In this document: piece after piece, positions 32,405 to 41,134 of the stretch
How the letters are laid out: the number at the start of each line of letters is the position of its first letter
Position numbering within the stretch: the stretch's first letter is position 1
Assembly (NCBI GenBank): GCA_040403315.1
Contig: JBBAKX010000001.1
Location: 496,001-560,000, forward strand
DNA from: CAMCXT01 sp040403315
GTDB lineage: Bacteria > Bacteroidota > Bacteroidia > M30B66
Length of the DNA stretch: 64,000 bases
Reading direction: 5' to 3'
Notes under the pieces: model-generated
What the model was told of the DNA's origin: nothing
The model's input: only the letters and a program-made list of their open reading frames with translations
Databases searched by the model: none
Position numbers and translations under genes: made by a program

Positions 32405-34348
32405 ATGCGAGTTTCATTATACGTCATTTTTTGTTTGATTGGCATGTCTCTTCAAGCCACCGATACACTGCATCTCACACAATGGTCGGTGAGCAACGAA
32501 GGAATCAATTCTCCCATTCCATTTCGTGACGCGAGAAATATTCTCCATGTGATTCGTGAAGCCCAATCAGAGGAAGCACTGAAACCGCGATTTAGTAACG
32601 AAAGCAGAGTCTTCCACGATTCTGTGGCATCCATCGAGCATACCGTTCAAACCGCTTTCGACCTCACGCCAAAACAGCTCAAATCGCAGGTGGTCGAGCT
32701 CGAATTGAACTACTTGCAAACATTTACCGAAATTTGGATCAACCGTGTGCTGATTGGCAAGACCAACAATGCTTTCCGACAGTTCACTTTTCGAATAGAT
32801 CCACAGTTGCTTCAAGCAAAAGGCAACCTATTGGAAATCAAATTTGCACCTCCAAGAGAAATGATTTTGCATGGGGGAACTTTACAGAGCTTCGATTATC
32901 CTGCTGACAATCAATTAGATTCAATAAAAACATCTCCCTACATTCGTCAACCACAGCAGGAATTCGGTTGGGATTTTGCCTTTCCGGAAATTTATACCGG
33001 ATTTCGGCTTTGTCCGCAGTTGCATTTTGGCAACATCACAGCTATCCGCAAAGTTTCTGTTGAAACGCTTCGCTTAGATTCTTCAAATGCTGAAATGAAA
33101 GTGCATGTTCAGATTCGAAATGCAGGAAAGCAGCCATTATTTCTACATGTAAAAGGTGCATTTGGAAAGTCCTCCAAAATTAAAGTTGATGGCGAATTCC
33201 AATCTTTCAATTTCACGCATTCGAACCCACTACTTTGGTGGCCCAGCGGTTACGGAAATCGACCGTTTTATCCGATTACAGTGTATGTTTCGAATGTCAA
33301 AAACGAGGTACTCGACAGTGTAGTTTCTCGCTATGCGGTTCGAACTGTAAAGCTGGTGCAAGAAAAAGATTCTATTGGGCAATCGTTCTATTTCTCGGTG
33401 AACGGAAAGGCGATTTACATGGAAGGCGCCAATGTGGTGATGCCCAACGAACCTTTCGAAAACGACCGTTCGGCGGGACTTTCAACCAAGGAACTCCAAT
33501 TTGTGTTGGATTCGAAAATGAACATGCTTCGAATTTGGGGTGGAGGAACTTATTTGCCTGAAACCTTTCATGATTGGGCCGACACTGCAGGTGTGATGAT
33601 TTGGCAAGATTTGATGTTCGCTTGCAGCTATTATCCCGACCAAAAAGCCTTTGAAGACAATGTGAAAGTGGAAGTGAAGCAACAAACTTTCCGATTGATC
33701 CATCATCCTTCTCTGGCCTTGATTTGTGGAAACAATGAAATCGATGTGGCGCGAAAAAATTGGGGCTGGGCGCAGAAATACAAATACAACGAATCAACGC
33801 TCAGTCGACTTAATTCGAGCTATGAGCGGATGTTCCAAGTTGAAATTCCCGGAACATTAACATCTGTTTGTCCGCGGTTGAATTATCTGTCATCCTCACC
33901 TATTTCAAATTGGGGAAAACTAGAAGATTTCACCCGTGGCGATAACCACGATTGGGGCATTTGGCATGGAGAATTGCCATTTGATGCCGTCAACCAACGG
34001 ATTCCGAGATTTATGAGTGAGTACGGATTTCCATCGCTTCCCCCGTTGAGGATTTTAGAGAAGTACTTGGGTTTACCGCCGGCCGAAATCCAACAAGAAT
34101 TTCTGGTTTTGAGCTATAAAGGTCTATCGACACTACAAAGTTATATCCGTTCGAAAGGCTATCCTTCAGCTACACTGGAAGAAACCATTCTTTCCTCACA
34201 AGAGGTTCAAAAATGGCATTACCGAAAAATGAAAGGCTTGCTTCGAGATGCCAACGGACGTTGTATGGGTAATTTGTGGTGGCAATTGAATGATGTTTCT
34301 CCCGTAATGTCTTGGAGTTTGCTCGATATGGATGGCAATGTGAAGTGA
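32405..34348 (+). CDS. GH2 beta-mannosidase-like enzyme, truncated at the C-terminus
   Basis: This 647-residue protein has a signal peptide (MRVSLYVIFCLIGMSLQA). Domain order is that of GH2 beta-mannosidases: an N-terminal jelly-roll (QVVELELNYLQTFTEIWINRVLIG), an Ig-like domain (about 215-310) and a TIM barrel (about 310-640). The acid/base is Glu445 in CGNNEID and the nucleophile is Glu539 in MSEYGFPS. The barrel ends with NLWWQLNDVSPVMSWSLLDMDGNVK and stops there. Complete homologues continue with ALHYY-type sequence and one or two beta-sandwich domains, about 150-200 residues more. Only 14 bp separate this stop from the end of the next, convergent gene. The catalytic residues are intact, but folding or stability without the C-terminal domains is uncertain. 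Confidence 0.85.
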   Translation: MRVSLYVIFCLIGMSLQATDTLHLTQWSVSNEGINSPIPFRDARNILHVIREAQSEEALKPRFSNESRVFHDSVASIEHTVQTAFDLTPKQLKSQVVELELNYLQTFTEIWINRVLIGKTNNAFRQFTFRIDPQLLQAKGNLLEIKFAPPREMILHGGTLQSFDYPADNQLDSIKTSPYIRQPQQEFGWDFAFPEIYTGFRLCPQLHFGNITAIRKVSVETLRLDSSNAEMKVHVQIRNAGKQPLFLHVKGAFGKSSKIKVDGEFQSFNFTHSNPLLWWPSGYGNRPFYPITVYVSNVKNEVLDSVVSRYAVRTVKLVQEKDSIGQSFYFSVNGKAIYMEGANVVMPNEPFENDRSAGLSTKELQFVLDSKMNMLRIWGGGTYLPETFHDWADTAGVMIWQDLMFACSYYPDQKAFEDNVKVEVKQQTFRLIHHPSLALICGNNEIDVARKNWGWAQKYKYNESTLSRLNSSYERMFQVEIPGTLTSVCPRLNYLSSSPISNWGKLEDFTRGDNHDWGIWHGELPFDAVNQRIPRFMSEYGFPSLPPLRILEKYLGLPPAEIQQEFLVLSYKGLSTLQSYIRSKGYPSATLEETILSSQEVQKWHYRKMKGLLRDANGRCMGNLWWQLNDVSPVMSWSLLDMDGNVK

Positions 34349-34362
34349 TTCTGATTGGAGAT

Positions 34363-36213
34363 TTACTGCTTGATTATTTTTTGAGATGTAACACTTGTGC
34401 CATCATTAACCGAAATCACGTAAACGCCAGGAGCAATTTGTTCCAATGATAGAATTCCTTCGTGCAAACCTTGATGTGCACTGGAAATTTCCTTGGTGAA
34501 AACGGTTTCTCCAGTGAGAGTTAGTAAAGATATTGTTGCCTTCGATGTTGCCTGAGTGAGGTAAAATTGAAAACCTACTTTATCGACAAATGGATTTGGC
34601 ATGCACGACAGAATCAGTGGAGAATCTTCTAAACTGGATAGTGAAACAGTTGAATAAATTGGGCTTGGCGCCAAAACTGGATTCGTGCCACGTGGCTGTA
34701 GAGCTTGAGGAGCTGCTGTAAGGTGATTTTCATTGTTTAAGCATCTCCAAGATGCACTCACATTAGACTGAAAGGTTCGAGAAGAAATTGTATTCATATG
34801 CACCCAATCGCCTTGCACATTTTGCTGGTTGACGTCTAGCAACAAATACCCTCTCTTGGTGAGATCGGCATATTTAACGGTTGGATTGAACACTTGAATT
34901 AATGGAACCGGTACGCTAAAAGTGAGGAAACTGCTCGAAGTTACGCTAGTACAAACATATTCAACTGCAACAGATCCAGCACCAGTTGATGCTGTGTAAT
35001 TGTTGATGTTCCGAGGCACATCATTTCCCCACGAAGTATGAATATCGCCGGTTAAAAACACACAGTTGTTGATGTTGTTGTCGTCGATGTGTTTCAAAAC
35101 GCGTTCACGTTCAGCGGGATATCCATCCCATTGGTCTTCATTCACTGGATTGCCAAATATTCTCAGCGGCGCAATCATCACTTGGTTACCAATTAACTTC
35201 CACTGCGCTTGGCTTGAGCTCAAATTTGATTTGAACCATTCCAGTTGTGGCGCACCTAAAAGTGTTCTGTTGGTATCTGTTACAGCTGATCCGCTTGTTC
35301 CGGCTTGAACGTCTCTCCCTTCCAATCGGGTGTCAAGCATGATGAGCTCCACTAAATTTCCCCACGAAAAATTTCTACGTAACAAGCCATTGCCTTCCGA
35401 TACAGGCATCCATTCGAAAAAGGCTTGTTTCCCATTGTTTTTGCGCGCTTCCCATTCTCCTTCTGCGCCTTCGGTATGGTTTTGAGCCCCGCCAACCCAA
35501 GAATTATTAGCAGTTTCATGGTCATCCCAAATTACGATAAACGGAAACTGTCGGTGGATTTCCTGAAGATCTGGATCAAGCTTGTAATGTGATTGGCGAA
35601 TTCTATATTCTTCGAGTGAAACTACTTCATTTTCTGGCTGATGCAATCTAGAAGTATCTGTTCCGGGTGAAAAATCGGAAATCCCATATTCATAAATGTA
35701 ATCGCCGAGATGGATGATAGCATCTACATCGTTTTTCGAAGCTACGTCGCGGTATGCATTAAAAAAACCGTCTTGGTAATTCGAACAAGACATCACAGCA
35801 AATCGAAGGTTTTGGATACCACTAGCAGGAGCAGTGCGGGTTCTACCCATGGGCGAAAAAATACCGTTCGTTATAAACCGATAGTAAAACCATGAATTTT
35901 CTGACAGATTGGTTGCAATTGCCTTTACTGTATAATCGTTTTGAGCAACTGCAGTTGCATTTCCGCTGCTTACAATAGTCGAAAAGGTAGTATCTGTAGC
36001 AACTTCCCATTGCACTTCAGCCACTTCATCTGATCCTGTAATTCTTGTCCATAAGATTACAGAATTGGGTGTTGGATCGCCTGAAGCTACACCATGGAAA
36101 AATGGAGCTGCCAATGGATTTAGATCGGAACGATTGGGAAGCAAATGCGTTTGGCCTGAAAGCTGAATGATGAGTATTAGCGCCGAAACGATCAGAAGGA
36201 TTGCCTTTTTCAT
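34363..36213 (-). CDS. phoD: PhoD-like alkaline phosphatase with T9SS sorting domain
   Basis: This 616-residue protein has a signal peptide (MKKAILLIVSALILIIQLSG). Residues of about 35-130 are the PhoD N-terminal Ig-like domain (PFFHGVASGDPTPNSVILWTRI). The metallophosphatase core follows with AVMSCSNYQDGFFNAY, IHLGDYIYEYG, IWDDHETANNSW and FLTGDIHTSWGND, which hold the Fe/Ca ligands. Residues of about 540-616 form a T9SS type A sorting domain (SCMPNPFVDKVGFQF, APGVYVISVNDG). The family hydrolyses phosphomono- and diesters. Here it would be exported to the cell surface or medium, helping to obtain phosphate from organic matter. Confidence 0.92.
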   Translation of the reverse strand: MKKAILLIVSALILIIQLSGQTHLLPNRSDLNPLAAPFFHGVASGDPTPNSVILWTRITGSDEVAEVQWEVATDTTFSTIVSSGNATAVAQNDYTVKAIATNLSENSWFYYRFITNGIFSPMGRTRTAPASGIQNLRFAVMSCSNYQDGFFNAYRDVASKNDVDAIIHLGDYIYEYGISDFSPGTDTSRLHQPENEVVSLEEYRIRQSHYKLDPDLQEIHRQFPFIVIWDDHETANNSWVGGAQNHTEGAEGEWEARKNNGKQAFFEWMPVSEGNGLLRRNFSWGNLVELIMLDTRLEGRDVQAGTSGSAVTDTNRTLLGAPQLEWFKSNLSSSQAQWKLIGNQVMIAPLRIFGNPVNEDQWDGYPAERERVLKHIDDNNINNCVFLTGDIHTSWGNDVPRNINNYTASTGAGSVAVEYVCTSVTSSSFLTFSVPVPLIQVFNPTVKYADLTKRGYLLLDVNQQNVQGDWVHMNTISSRTFQSNVSASWRCLNNENHLTAAPQALQPRGTNPVLAPSPIYSTVSLSSLEDSPLILSCMPNPFVDKVGFQFYLTQATSKATISLLTLTGETVFTKEISSAHQGLHEGILSLEQIAPGVYVISVNDGTSVTSQKIIKQ

Positions 36214-36369
36214 GGTTTATGAATAATGAGGCAAGTAACTTTAATTAGTTTACATTAACATTAATGGAATAAAAACATACTCTTGTGTTATATGAAGTGA
36301 GTATTATACATAAATTAGTTTTTCTTAATTGCATGCATCATATTTTCGTATTGATTACCTAATAGCGCT

Positions 36370-36546
36370 ATGGAAGCTAAAAAGAACATGGCTGGTAATG
36401 GGATTGGAATTGGCGCCGCGCTTGGCGTTGCATTTGGTGCTGCTTTTGGAATGCGTTCAGGAAATACAACCTCGGCTGTTGCTTTGGGACTAGCAATTGG
36501 TGTTGCTGTTGGTGCAATTTTCGATTTTACAAATAGATCTAAATAA
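36370..36546 (+). CDS. 58-residue glycine-zipper membrane protein
   Basis: From ATG 36370 the frame encodes MEAKKNMAGNGIGIGAALGVAFGAAFG, then MRSGNTTSAVALGLAIGVAVGAIFDF and a short basic end. Two hydrophobic helices with GxxxG/AxxxG spacing are joined by a short turn, the pattern of bacterial glycine-zipper proteins that insert into and oligomerise in membranes. A clean terminator follows 5 bp later, which supports a real transcription unit. The function is unknown; similar small proteins are frequent in Bacteroidota. Confidence 0.75.
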   Translation: MEAKKNMAGNGIGIGAALGVAFGAAFGMRSGNTTSAVALGLAIGVAVGAIFDFTNRSK

Positions 36547-36550
36547 ATTT

Positions 36551-36585
36551 AAACTCGAGCAGTTTAGAGTGACCACTCGAGTTTT
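36551..36585 (+). terminator. Terminator after the glycine-zipper gene
   Basis: A 9-bp stem (AAACTCGAG 36551-36559, CTCGAGTTT 36576-36584) with a 16-nt loop ends in TTTT. It starts 5 bp after the stop codon. Confidence 0.72.
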
Positions 36586-36669
36586 AACATGCATGCTGTT
36601 GAGGATTGTAGTATTTATTGAAAGCTCCAATTGTGTTCATTAGTCTTTTCACAATTGCCTAAGTTCAAA

Positions 36670-38148
36670 TCAATGTCCGCCTTGTTTTACATCGTATGTA
36701 ATTCCTTGTTTACGTAAGATGGAAGATGCTTTCCATCCGTAAAATGCAAGATAGGCGAAACACATTACGCCAATTACGTATGAATATTGGATGCCTAGAA
36801 TGGCATCATCAGCAACGATTCCTTGTAAAAGACTTACAAAACCGCCACCCATAATCATCATAATTAAAAAGCCTGAACCTTGGTTAGTATGCTTTCCTAA
36901 CCCCGCGATAGCAAGTGTGAAAATGCATGGCCACAGTGTAGAGCAGAAAAGGCCTACACTGATAAACGCGTAAACACTCACCATACCATCTGCTAACATG
37001 CCGATGATCAAAGCTACAATACCAAGCATCGAAAATATCAACAATTGGCGAGCAGGATTTCCTTTACTTAGGTAGTCGGCAGCAATGAGGGCTACAATTA
37101 CGAAGGCATAAAGGTACAATCCTGATGTGTCGTGCTTTGCAATTTGATTTGCAACCAAGAATACTCCGAAGGCAATGTAAGGCATCAGGAATCTAAGAAT
37201 GCCCTTGAAACCGTCGCTGATATTAAATGCACCAACTGCACCTGTCCACCGACCAATCATTAAACTCGCCCAAAAAAGTGATACATACGGAGCAATATCT
37301 TCTGTTGCAGTTCCTAAATGTACACGCATAAATTCAGGAAGGTTCGAAGCTGTAGAAACTTCCACACCTACATAAAGGAATATCGCAATCATTCCCATCC
37401 ATAGTTGCGGATAAGCAATGGCTGATTTTTTAGTCATACCAATTGATTCTGCGGCTGATTTTGCGCTTAAAAGGGCATCATCAATTACATCAGAATTTGA
37501 GTGATCTTCAGTTTCGGAAGTGGTATCTATTCTGTTTGGAAGCGAGGAGAATTTAAAGATGACTGCAACAATCAAAAAAGCAGCACCCAAAATCAAATAG
37601 GGAGTTTTAACAGCATCGAGCGAATCTACCTTTGCAGAGCCTGCAACGGCGCCGAAAATGGCAAAGCTCACGATGAGCGGACCGATTGTGGTGCCGAAGT
37701 TATTGATTCCTCCTGCCATGCTCAATCGTTGAGAACCTTGCGCTGGATCTCCGATGCTAATTACCAGGGGATTTGCGGCAGTTTGTTGTAGCGAAAAGCC
37801 TAATCCAACGATGAACAATCCAGTGATCATTAATCCGAACGAACTGAGTTCTGCTGCTGGATAAAACAGCAATGTTCCAACTGCTGAAATAACCAAGCCT
37901 AAGGCGATTCCGTTTTTGTAACCGATCTTATTTAGAATGTCTCCTTTGAATACTTTCGAAAGTCCAAAATACAAGATGGAGCCAACAGTATAGGCTACGT
38001 AAAAAGCAAATGAAATCATCTGACTTTGCCATTGTTCCAAGTTTAAATTTTCTTTGAAAACTGGTATAAGAATGTCGTTACTGGCAGCTACAAAGCCCCA
38101 GAAAAAGAACACAGAAATGAGGGTAGCGAATGCTCTGTTGTTTTTCAT
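36670..38148 (-). CDS. MFS sugar permease (FucP/glucose-galactose type)
   Basis: This 492-residue protein has about 12 membrane helices and a longer hydrophilic loop in the middle (about 205-245). The sequence fits the FucP-like sugar:H+ symporters of Bacteroidota: FFFWGFVAASNDILIPVFK at the start, FSLQQTAANPLVISIG and GGINNFGTTIGPLIVS in helices 4-5, and STLWPCIFTLAIAGLGKHTNQGSGFLIMMIMGG in the C-terminal half. It should import a monosaccharide, probably glucose, given the neighbouring beta-glucanase and beta-glucosidase genes. It is transcribed in the same direction as the T9SS protein gene, but a terminator lies between them (38236-38260), so it has its own promoter or receives readthrough. 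Confidence 0.92.
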   Translation of the reverse strand: MKNNRAFATLISVFFFWGFVAASNDILIPVFKENLNLEQWQSQMISFAFYVAYTVGSILYFGLSKVFKGDILNKIGYKNGIALGLVISAVGTLLFYPAAELSSFGLMITGLFIVGLGFSLQQTAANPLVISIGDPAQGSQRLSMAGGINNFGTTIGPLIVSFAIFGAVAGSAKVDSLDAVKTPYLILGAAFLIVAVIFKFSSLPNRIDTTSETEDHSNSDVIDDALLSAKSAAESIGMTKKSAIAYPQLWMGMIAIFLYVGVEVSTASNLPEFMRVHLGTATEDIAPYVSLFWASLMIGRWTGAVGAFNISDGFKGILRFLMPYIAFGVFLVANQIAKHDTSGLYLYAFVIVALIAADYLSKGNPARQLLIFSMLGIVALIIGMLADGMVSVYAFISVGLFCSTLWPCIFTLAIAGLGKHTNQGSGFLIMMIMGGGFVSLLQGIVADDAILGIQYSYVIGVMCFAYLAFYGWKASSILRKQGITYDVKQGGH

Positions 38149-38235
38149 CAGTCAAAATATCCATTAAAATTGAAGAGAGAATTTACAGTTGTTCAGAATT
38201 TTATCAAACATTAAATTAGAACTTGTTAAAAACAA

Positions 38236-38260
38236 AAAAGCCTGCTAATTGCAGGCTTTT
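38236..38260 (-). terminator. Terminator of the T9SS multidomain gene
   Basis: A 10-bp stem (AAAAGCCTGC / GCAGGCTTTT) with a 5-nt loop is followed on the minus strand by more T residues (TTGTTTTT). It lies 17 bp after the stop of the gene at 38278. Confidence 0.85.
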
Positions 38261-38277
38261 CTGAATGTTAACTGAAC

Positions 38278-41007
38278 TTAATTGTTGACCATGAATGGTC
38301 GTGTAAGAATTGTGTTTCCGGCACTGATTCTTACAAAATATAAACCTCCGGAAAAGGTGTTTGTGGTGATTGTGAATTGTTTTGCTGGTGCAAATCCTTC
38401 AGTTTGGATTGTACGACCTGTTGCATCTGTGATGGTAACAAGTACGTCAGTTGATGCAGATTCTCTCAAGTTAAGCGTAAGTGCTACTGTTGCAGGATTA
38501 GGGAAAAGTACCAATTCTTCTTGTGAAGAAAGGTCGTTAACTCCTGTAATGCAAGGATCACAGCTTCCCCAACAAACAGCTTGAAGAACTGATTCTCCAG
38601 TAACAATCAATTGACGGTTTGTAAAGTTATCAAGTGTTACCGTGCAAAAACTTCCAGAAGTAAGGTTTTCCTGAATAGCCCATGCATCGGCTGCGAATTT
38701 GAATTCGAAAGTATCTGCTGGAAGCGAAACAACAAGCTCCCATATGTCATCGCCATCAGGATCTGCCATTGGCGCGCATCCGCCACACCAGTTGTTGAAT
38801 GTTCCATTTACTTCAGGTGTTGTATATGCAGCTGTAACATCGCGCATATCCACTTTGAAAGTCACATTGAATGGACCGGTTGGATTGTCGCATGCTGAGC
38901 AACTTGCCCAACAAACTTCTGGAAGTGTAGAATCACCAATAACTGTAATCAAGCGGTTAGTAAACTGACCTGTAGTTAAAACACAAGATCCGCCTGGAGC
39001 AAGTTCTTCTTGAATTCCCCAGTTATCAGCTGCAAACTTATATTCGAATGTTCCAGCAGGAAGTTCGATAACAAGTTCCCATACATCGTCTCCGTCAGGA
39101 TCTGCCATCGGTGCGCAACCTCCACACCAGTTGTTGAAAGTTCCGTTTACTTCAGGCGTTGTATAAGGTACAGTTACGTTGCTCATATCTACACTGAAAA
39201 GTACTGCATATGGAGCGCTTGTATCAGCAGGACATGCTGAGCAACTTGCCCAACAAACCAAAGGTAAAGTAGCATCTGCAGTCACAACAAGGGCACGGTT
39301 AATGAAACCGCCATTGTTTACTGTACAGTTTTGGCCATCAGCCAATTGTTCTGAAATAGCCCATGAATCTGCTGCGAATTTATATTCGTAAGTACCTGCT
39401 GGTAATTCAACTGTAAGTTCCCAAATACCATCTGCATTGGCGTCGCTCATTGGAGCGCAACCGCCACACCAGCCGTTGAATGTTCCGTTCACCTCTGGCG
39501 TCGTAAATGCATCTGTAACTTGGTTCATATCAACAAGGAACGTTACATTAAATGTATCTGGTTCTACAGATGATCCTCCCATTGCTATGTCATCGAAGTA
39601 GTAGGTTTTTTCTCCTGCGGTAGCTCCGTTTGTTCCGAAATTGAAGAACACAGATGCTTTGTCGTAAGTGTTCGCAAGGTTTAGTTGCGCAGTTCCATTT
39701 GCTTCATTTGCGAAATTGAATGTTAGGGTTTCCCAACCCGCTACTGTAGTAACTATTGCTTCGGTTTCAACCGAAATAGTCGGATTTGTATGGTCTTCAA
39801 CTTTCAGACGAACAGGAATGCCAGCATCTGGAGACCAAACGCGTAATGACATTTGGGTGTTTCCAGCCGAAAATGGAATCGGCGTAGCCAAACCTAATGC
39901 GGCAGGAGCAGTGATGGTTGTTCCAGCATATGTTTGAGCCGTCGCAGATTTAATCACTTTCACTACAGTGTTTGTAGCATCGGTAGGATCAACTTCAATC
40001 GTTGATGCTTCAGCGCCTTCAAAACCGATTACTCCATATTCAACATTGGTTTCTTCGAATGTTACTGGTAGATCCATCTGATCAAGTACAACAACATTAC
40101 ACGCTACACATGAACCCCAACAAACTGTTGGAAGCGTAACATCCGCATTTGATACAACCAACGAACGGTTGGTGAATTCACCATTGGTAACAACGCAAGG
40201 AGCTCCAGGAGTTAAACTCTCTTGACCTGTCCATGCATCATAAGCAAATTTAAATTCGTGAGTCCCAACAGGGATAGATGCAGTAAGTGTCCAAATACCA
40301 TCGCCATCAACATCTGACATTGGCGCACAACCACCGCAAAAGCCGTTGAATGTTCCGTTCACCTCAGGCGTTGTAAAGCTAGCAGCCACATTGCTCATAT
40401 CAACGCTAAAGGTTACATTGAAGGCCGTTGGTCCACCACCTTGTACAAACTGTAAATCGTCGAAATAATAGGTTTTTTCACCAGCAGTAGCTCCGTTGGT
40501 GCCAAAGTTGAAAAACACAGTAGCCTTGTCGTAAGTATTGGCAAGGTTTAATTGCGCAGTTCCATTTGCTTCATTTGCGAAATTGAATGTTAGGGTTTCC
40601 CAACCCGCTACTGTAGTAACTGTTGCTTCGGTTTCAACCGAAATAGTCGGATTTGTATGGTCTTCAACTTTCAAACGAACTGGAATTCCAGCATCAGGCG
40701 ACCAAACGCGCAACGACATTTGGGTGTTTCCAGCCGAAAATGGAATTGGTGTAGCCAAACCTAATGCGGCTGGGGCAGTGATGGTTGTTCCAGCATACGT
40801 TTGAGCCGCCGCAGATTTAATCACTTTCACTGCAGTGTTTGTAGCATCGGTAGGATCAACTTCAATCGTAGATGCTTCAGCACCTTCGAATCCGATCACT
40901 CCGTAATCAACACCTGCTACATCAAACGTAACCGGAAGGTCCATTTGTTGAGCAAATCCCAGCACGGAAACCAATATCGCCGCCGCTGAAAGTATAAGTT
41001 TTCTCAT
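38278..41007 (-). CDS. T9SS-exported multidomain glycan-binding protein with internal repeats
   Basis: This 909-residue protein has a signal peptide (MRKLILSAAAILVSVLGFAQ). Two near-identical domains of about 165 residues (starting near 21 and 310; QMDLPVTF..., VDYGVIGFEGAEASTIEVDP, SLRVWSPDAGIPVRLKVEDH, KTYYFDDL) look like carbohydrate-binding jelly-rolls. Four related modules of about 105 residues (near 195, 485, 595 and 705) begin FNVTFSVDM, contain PEVNGTFNxWCGGCAPM and end CWASCSAC. Each carries paired cysteines and resembles the E-set/CBM48-like fold. Residues of about 830-909 are a T9SS type A sorting domain (LVLFPNPATVALTLNL). No catalytic motif is seen, so I infer a surface adhesin or glycan-capturing scaffold. 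It is divergent from the NUDIX regulator and its beta-glucan operon. Confidence 0.85.
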   Translation of the reverse strand: MRKLILSAAAILVSVLGFAQQMDLPVTFDVAGVDYGVIGFEGAEASTIEVDPTDATNTAVKVIKSAAAQTYAGTTITAPAALGLATPIPFSAGNTQMSLRVWSPDAGIPVRLKVEDHTNPTISVETEATVTTVAGWETLTFNFANEANGTAQLNLANTYDKATVFFNFGTNGATAGEKTYYFDDLQFVQGGGPTAFNVTFSVDMSNVAASFTTPEVNGTFNGFCGGCAPMSDVDGDGIWTLTASIPVGTHEFKFAYDAWTGQESLTPGAPCVVTNGEFTNRSLVVSNADVTLPTVCWGSCVACNVVVLDQMDLPVTFEETNVEYGVIGFEGAEASTIEVDPTDATNTVVKVIKSATAQTYAGTTITAPAALGLATPIPFSAGNTQMSLRVWSPDAGIPVRLKVEDHTNPTISVETEAIVTTVAGWETLTFNFANEANGTAQLNLANTYDKASVFFNFGTNGATAGEKTYYFDDIAMGGSSVEPDTFNVTFLVDMNQVTDAFTTPEVNGTFNGWCGGCAPMSDANADGIWELTVELPAGTYEYKFAADSWAISEQLADGQNCTVNNGGFINRALVVTADATLPLVCWASCSACPADTSAPYAVLFSVDMSNVTVPYTTPEVNGTFNNWCGGCAPMADPDGDDVWELVIELPAGTFEYKFAADNWGIQEELAPGGSCVLTTGQFTNRLITVIGDSTLPEVCWASCSACDNPTGPFNVTFKVDMRDVTAAYTTPEVNGTFNNWCGGCAPMADPDGDDIWELVVSLPADTFEFKFAADAWAIQENLTSGSFCTVTLDNFTNRQLIVTGESVLQAVCWGSCDPCITGVNDLSSQEELVLFPNPATVALTLNLRESASTDVLVTITDATGRTIQTEGFAPAKQFTITTNTFSGGLYFVRISAGNTILTRPFMVNN
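39586..40080 (-). repeat. Second copy of near-identical intragenic repeat
   Basis: About 490 bp encoding the second jelly-roll domain of the protein at 38278. Most of it is identical to 40453-40947 over long stretches (for example the AATTGAATGTTAGGGTTTCC and GCGACCAAACGCG-like regions), so the two copies are recent or kept alike by gene conversion. Confidence 0.8.
40453..40947 (-). repeat. First copy of near-identical intragenic repeat
   Basis: Partner of the repeat at 39586-40080, about 865 bp away in the same orientation. Recombination between the copies would delete one jelly-roll and one Cys-rich module in frame. Confidence 0.8.
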
Positions 41008-41054
41008 AGAAATTTGATTTTGAAATTTGTATTCAGGAGGCTAATATACACTAA

Positions 41055-41069
41055 TTGTAAATTATACAA
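41055..41069. promoter_or_regulatory. Candidate operator in the divergent regulator/T9SS promoter region
   Basis: TTGTA-AATTA-TACAA is a near-perfect 15-bp palindrome between the divergent starts at 41007 and 41135. An overlapping TACA-N5-TGTA pair (41047-41059) shares its left arm. A similar site, TTGTA-TTTTT-AACAA, lies at 43235-43249, and both are followed by AAAGC. It is a candidate binding site for the NUDIX-type regulator encoded next to it. Confidence 0.45.
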
Positions 41070-41080
41070 AAAGCTTTCGT

Positions 41081-41088
41081 TAACTTTG
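41081..41088 (+). promoter_or_regulatory. -7 promoter element of the NUDIX regulator operon
   Basis: TAACTTTG matches TAnnTTTG exactly, 46 bp upstream of the ATG at 41135 and 11 bp after the palindrome at 41055-41069. A repressor bound there would overlap the -35/-33 region. Confidence 0.55.
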
Positions 41089-41134
41089 ACACAAAATCCT
41101 AAGTATTGAATTTGCAATTTCGCTAGTGATTCAA

